DNA of 64,000 bases, taken from positions 28,632 through 92,631 of the forward strand of contig LDOQ01000300.1 in NCBI GenBank assembly GCA_001887945.1, written 5' to 3'. The notes under the pieces were generated by a model. That model worked only from the letters and a program-made list of their open reading frames with translations, had not been told where the DNA came from and did not search any database. Positions 60,890-64,000 of the stretch are shown here, piece after piece. The translations under genes were made by a program, and so were the position numbers. Source of the DNA: Spraguea lophii. Its lineage: Eukaryota > Microsporidia > Spragueidae. Every line of letters starts with the position of its first letter. Position 1 is the stretch's first letter.

Positions 60890-61841
60890 GGCATTTTTGG
60901 GTTTTAGGGCATGTGAAAAAATAACCCCTATGGATGAACTGATTGTTACAACAAGATCAAAATTACTTAGTAAATGTGCTGATAGTTTTATATTTGTTAA
61001 TTGGCTGATGAACCTAGGTATATTAAAAAATCAGGTTAGATGTTCAAAATGCAAAAAACTTATGGTTTTGATAACTAAAAACTGTTCAGATGGGTATATT
61101 TGGAGATGTTATAGTTATAAATGTGGAAATAAATCAAGTTCGATTAGAAAAAAGTCGTTGTTCGAGGGAACTAAAATTCCTCTTACAGTAATTATAAAAA
61201 TAATATACGAAATTTGCATCTTTTCATCGTATGAAAATATAATAAACGAATATAATATTGATTACTCATCAATTAAAACAGTTATTAAAATTCGAGTCAA
61301 TATTTTTGATAATAAATATAATAAGAAAATAGGAGGTGATAAGATCTGGGTAGAAATCGATGAATCATGTATTTCTAAAAGAAAGTACAACAAACGTAGA
61401 CTTCTAAAAAACCTATGGCTTATAGGGGGTATAGATAGAGAAAGTTCAGAAACGTTTTTCGAGGTTGGTCGAATAAGAAATTCGACAACACTTAATAAAA
61501 TTATAGAAAAACATGTAAAAGAAGGTAGCAAAATAGTAACAGATGGTTGGAAAGGCTACGATAATATTAATAAAAACAAATACGAGCATTTTGTGGTAAA
61601 TCACAAAAAATATTTCGTTGACCCGGAAAACAGTGATATCAACACACAAAAGATTGAATCGACATGGCCTTGGCTCAAAAAATACTTAAAGAAACAACAT
61701 TTAAAATCAGAAAAGTCGATAACAGAACATATAAAAATATTAACAGATTTAAAGATAAAAGAATAAAATTTTAAACCTATTTATATACTTTTTTTTCTAA
61801 TTTATGTTATTTTTTCACATGCCTTAAAACCCAAAAACGCC
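60890..61841 (+). mobile_element. Complete Merlin (IS1016/ISXO2-like) DNA transposon, 952 bp
   Basis: The 36-bp terminal inverted repeats are at 60890-60925 and 61806-61841. They agree at 34 of 36 positions, start GGC at the outside, and contain TTTTTGGGTTTTA and GGCATGTGAAAAAATAAC. An 8-bp duplication TAAAATTG flanks both ends, as expected for Merlin/IS1016 elements. A single uninterrupted transposase gene fills the interior. The element therefore looks recently active. Confidence 0.9.
60930..61766 (+). CDS. Merlin-family DDE transposase (ISXO2-like)
   Basis: The protein has 278 residues. An N-terminal zinc ribbon has cysteines at 38, 41, 60 and 65 (RCSKCKKL, WRCYSYKCGNKSS). A helical region follows, then the ISXO2-like catalytic domain. 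Its likely DDE triad is D144 (WVEIDES), D205 (VTDGWKGY) and E243 (TQKIESTWPWLKK). The gene lies wholly inside the two inverted repeats, and the frame is intact. The ATG at 60930 is preceded by ACCCCT, a CCC start motif that lies at the inner edge of the repeat; a longer frame needs TTG. The protein would cut and paste the element in the nucleus. Confidence 0.9.
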   Translation: MDELIVTTRSKLLSKCADSFIFVNWLMNLGILKNQVRCSKCKKLMVLITKNCSDGYIWRCYSYKCGNKSSSIRKKSLFEGTKIPLTVIIKIIYEICIFSSYENIINEYNIDYSSIKTVIKIRVNIFDNKYNKKIGGDKIWVEIDESCISKRKYNKRRLLKNLWLIGGIDRESSETFFEVGRIRNSTTLNKIIEKHVKEGSKIVTDGWKGYDNINKNKYEHFVVNHKKYFVDPENSDINTQKIESTWPWLKKYLKKQHLKSEKSITEHIKILTDLKIKE

Positions 61842-61849
61842 TAAAATTG
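61842..61849. repeat. 8-bp target-site duplication of the Merlin element, right
   Basis: TAAAATTG, the exact partner of 60882-60889. Confidence 0.85.
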
Positions 61850-63911
61850 TAATTATTTAACTTAATTATAACTTAACTAACAAAATAATATTCTTTTATA
61901 TATAATATAATATAAATTATTAAGCTTATATTTTTTGTAATTATATTTTCTACATTTGTTTATTATTGATTTTCGATATAATGTAGCATGAGATTAATAC
62001 TTATATGTAACAAATACAGGTATTATAAACATGTTAAAAATTTAACGAGAAAGAAGTACCTAGACCGATTAATTATAATCAAAGGTACCATCAAAAGTAT
62101 ATTCGGATAATAAATAATAATATGGTTATCAACGGTGTTTAGATATTATAATACAACTCGACAATATATTTGAACAATTTCTATTATTCTAATAGAAACA
62201 TATTATATCTAATAATTTTCATAGGACAATTAATATAAAACTGTTGTTACGTTGCAATTATTATAATATAAATCATCCTTTTTTATTTAATTGTTTATAA
62301 TAATAATTGTTTTGGTTCATAATATAAATCCAAACTTTTTTTAACAAATTTTATTTTAATGATATATTTATAAACAACGTAAGAGACAAATAAAACCAGA
62401 CTGGTGGTCATAGCTTTAATTCGTGACAATTATTTATACATATATATATAACATTTTATAACTTTAAAATAAATGTATAAAATATTAAATCTTTTATTAT
62501 ATTACCTTTATATCTATTTATAATCAACATAACAATAATAATATATTTTATAACATTTTTATAATTTTGATGTATAATTATTTGTTATGTTTGTTTGTAC
62601 ATGAAACATCTCAAATACCTCGATTTAGAAATTATTTAAAAAATAATAATTGAAAGATATTTTTATTTACAGAATAATTTCTATATAAAAATAGTAAACT
62701 TAAAAAGTTAGAAAATAATCTTATAAAGTTTGTTTATTGTTTTAACTTGATCAGAAATAAATATAAATAGAAGTGAGTTTCTATTTTTTATGAATTTTTT
62801 AAACTTTTATTATAATCCATTTTTTCGAAAAAAATATTTTTTGTATAAGATATATATAAATTATTTAATATATATATTCAAATATAAAAATATTAATAAC
62901 AAGAAGAAAAGATTTAAAACAATATTATTATTTATAATGTTAAGAATATTAAAATAAGAATACAATAATGTTATATTATATTACATATTTAATTTTAATT
63001 TAAAAACATTGAATATTTGATTCTTGAAGGGTAGGGAGAAAATAATTAATACCTGTAATTTTATACCATTTCACATATTTATTTATATCCAATAAAAATA
63101 GAATACGATATTTAATTTAAGACAATATTATTTTTAAAATTCAAAAAAGCAATGTATTAATGTTTAATAAAAAAGGTTGTTTAAATCAAAAGTCAGAGAG
63201 ATGAAACCTTTATCATTAAACAGAAATAATAAAAATTATTAAAAGTTAAAATTTTATTATAATTTAAAATAACATATACTAATATATTAATATACTAATA
63301 TATATAATATAAAATATTTCATTCTTCTTTTATTACCATATATAAAGTTATATATAACAAATACAAGGGTCAAATAAATAATATATAAACTATTATAATT
63401 GTTGATAATTATTTTATATGATAGTAATATAAATTATATTATAAATATTTTAGTTATAAATCTTATATATCAAAATATATGAATATATAATAATAACTTT
63501 TATTAAAAATATAATAAATAGAATAATATGTATTTTTATAATATTATATAATATAAATAAAATTAATATTATTGATAATAATATTTTAAATAAAAGTTAT
63601 TATTATATTTGAATTCTTCAATTAATATTATTGGCTATACTTTCGTTTTTCGGCCGAGAAGAAAACAGTTAATACTAGTATAATACTAGATAAATGCTAG
63701 TATAATATTAGTATTTATAATTGTTGTTCTATCTCAATGTATCTTTTTATACGTTACTCTGATATAGAGTTAAAGGGTTTATTTGGTAGTTAATTTTAAA
63801 TGAAAATGGTAATTGATAGTGTTACATAGAATAGTTTTGTGTTATTAGTGATGAAGAATGATGACTGTATTATAATGAAAACTTTATAAGTTATTATAAG
63901 TTATATAATTG
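61850..63911. other. Gene-free AT-rich spacer before the rDNA
   Basis: About 2 kb with no reading frame of note on either strand. Bases 61975-62105 contain a SINE 3' fragment ('aatgtagcatgagattaatacttatatgtaacaaatacag'). Around 63671-63711 'actagtataatactagataaatgctagtataatattagta' repeats a CTAGTATAAT unit. 'cggccgag' at 63650 is a rare GC-rich island. The rRNA promoter should lie in the last few hundred bases. Confidence 0.5.
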
Positions 63912-64000
63912 AACCAGGTTGATTCTGCCTGACGTGGATGCTAGTCTCATAGATTTAGCCATGCATGTGTAAGCGAAGCGATTAGTGAAGCGGCGGAAGG
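63912..64000 (+). rRNA. Small-subunit (16S-like) rRNA, 5' end only
   Basis: 'aaccaggttgattctgcctg' is the conserved start of microsporidian SSU rRNA. It is followed by 'gatgctagtctcatagattt' and 'agccatgcatgtg', the universal first helices. The gene runs off the window after 'gcggcggaagg'. The sequence just upstream has no ITS or LSU character. Confidence 0.95.

Noticed and set aside
1..64000. CRISPR arrays, bacterial operons or Shine-Dalgarno sites
   Set aside because: No regularly spaced repeat-spacer arrays were seen and gene content is eukaryotic throughout.

Overview
The window looks like nuclear DNA of a microsporidian. It is strongly AT-rich. It carries adjacent polar tube protein genes (PTP2- and PTP1-like, 18307-21723). 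Its coding regions are short and mostly intronless. Many start codons are immediately preceded by the short CCC or GGG motif known from microsporidian genes. The last 89 bases are the 5' end of a microsporidian small-subunit rRNA. I cannot name the genus. The lack of anything like LSU rRNA upstream of the SSU argues against the reversed LSU-SSU order of the Nosema bombycis group.

Layout. 1-8.6 kb: an edge-truncated secreted protein, a GATA factor, DPH3, ribosomal protein L9 (uL6), a NAP/SET histone chaperone, Maf1, a Dcc1-like protein and a Sas10/Utp3-like protein. 8.6-18.1 kb: a large gene-free block, a ZC3H11A-like CCCH protein, a large unknown protein, cytosolic leucyl-tRNA synthetase and a DP-type (E2F partner) factor. 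18.3-23.6 kb: PTP2, PTP1 and an RRM protein with Arg/Asp/Gly repeats. 24.4-36.3 kb: a small SWIM-finger protein, tubulin cofactor D, a SulP transporter, a secreted Lys/Asn-rich protein, eIF2-beta, an Lcl3-like nuclease and XPD/Rad3. 36.3-45.2 kb: a repeat-rich zone surrounding a PMCA-type Ca2+ ATPase and a divergent DUF167/uracil-DNA glycosylase pair. 45.4-57.5 kb: a coiled-coil protein, V-ATPase c'', Pcf11, a short-chain dehydrogenase, Cdc16/APC6, a decayed gene and two small unknowns. 58-64 kb: orphan ORFs, a Tc1/mariner relic, an intact Merlin-type transposon, a gene-free AT-rich stretch and the rRNA gene. This right end is probably subtelomeric.

The most unusual content is mobile. A tRNA-headed SINE-like family has at least a dozen copies. 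One copy is about 492 bp, has perfect Pol III A and B boxes and a 15-bp target-site duplication, and has inserted into an older unknown repeat. There is also a complete Merlin element (36-bp terminal inverted repeats, 8-bp target duplication) and two dead Tc1/mariner transposases. Other points worth testing are a pair of divergent genes whose start codons are separated only by GGGTGTACCC, a candidate 36-nt intron in one of them, and the absence of the CCC/GGG start motif from the polar tube and secreted-protein genes although nearly every housekeeping gene has it.

Most intact genes are basic eukaryotic machinery: translation, ribosome assembly, Pol II and Pol III regulation, repair, tubulin folding, ion transport and the cell cycle. 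The polar tube pair and the secreted proteins are the parasite-specific part.
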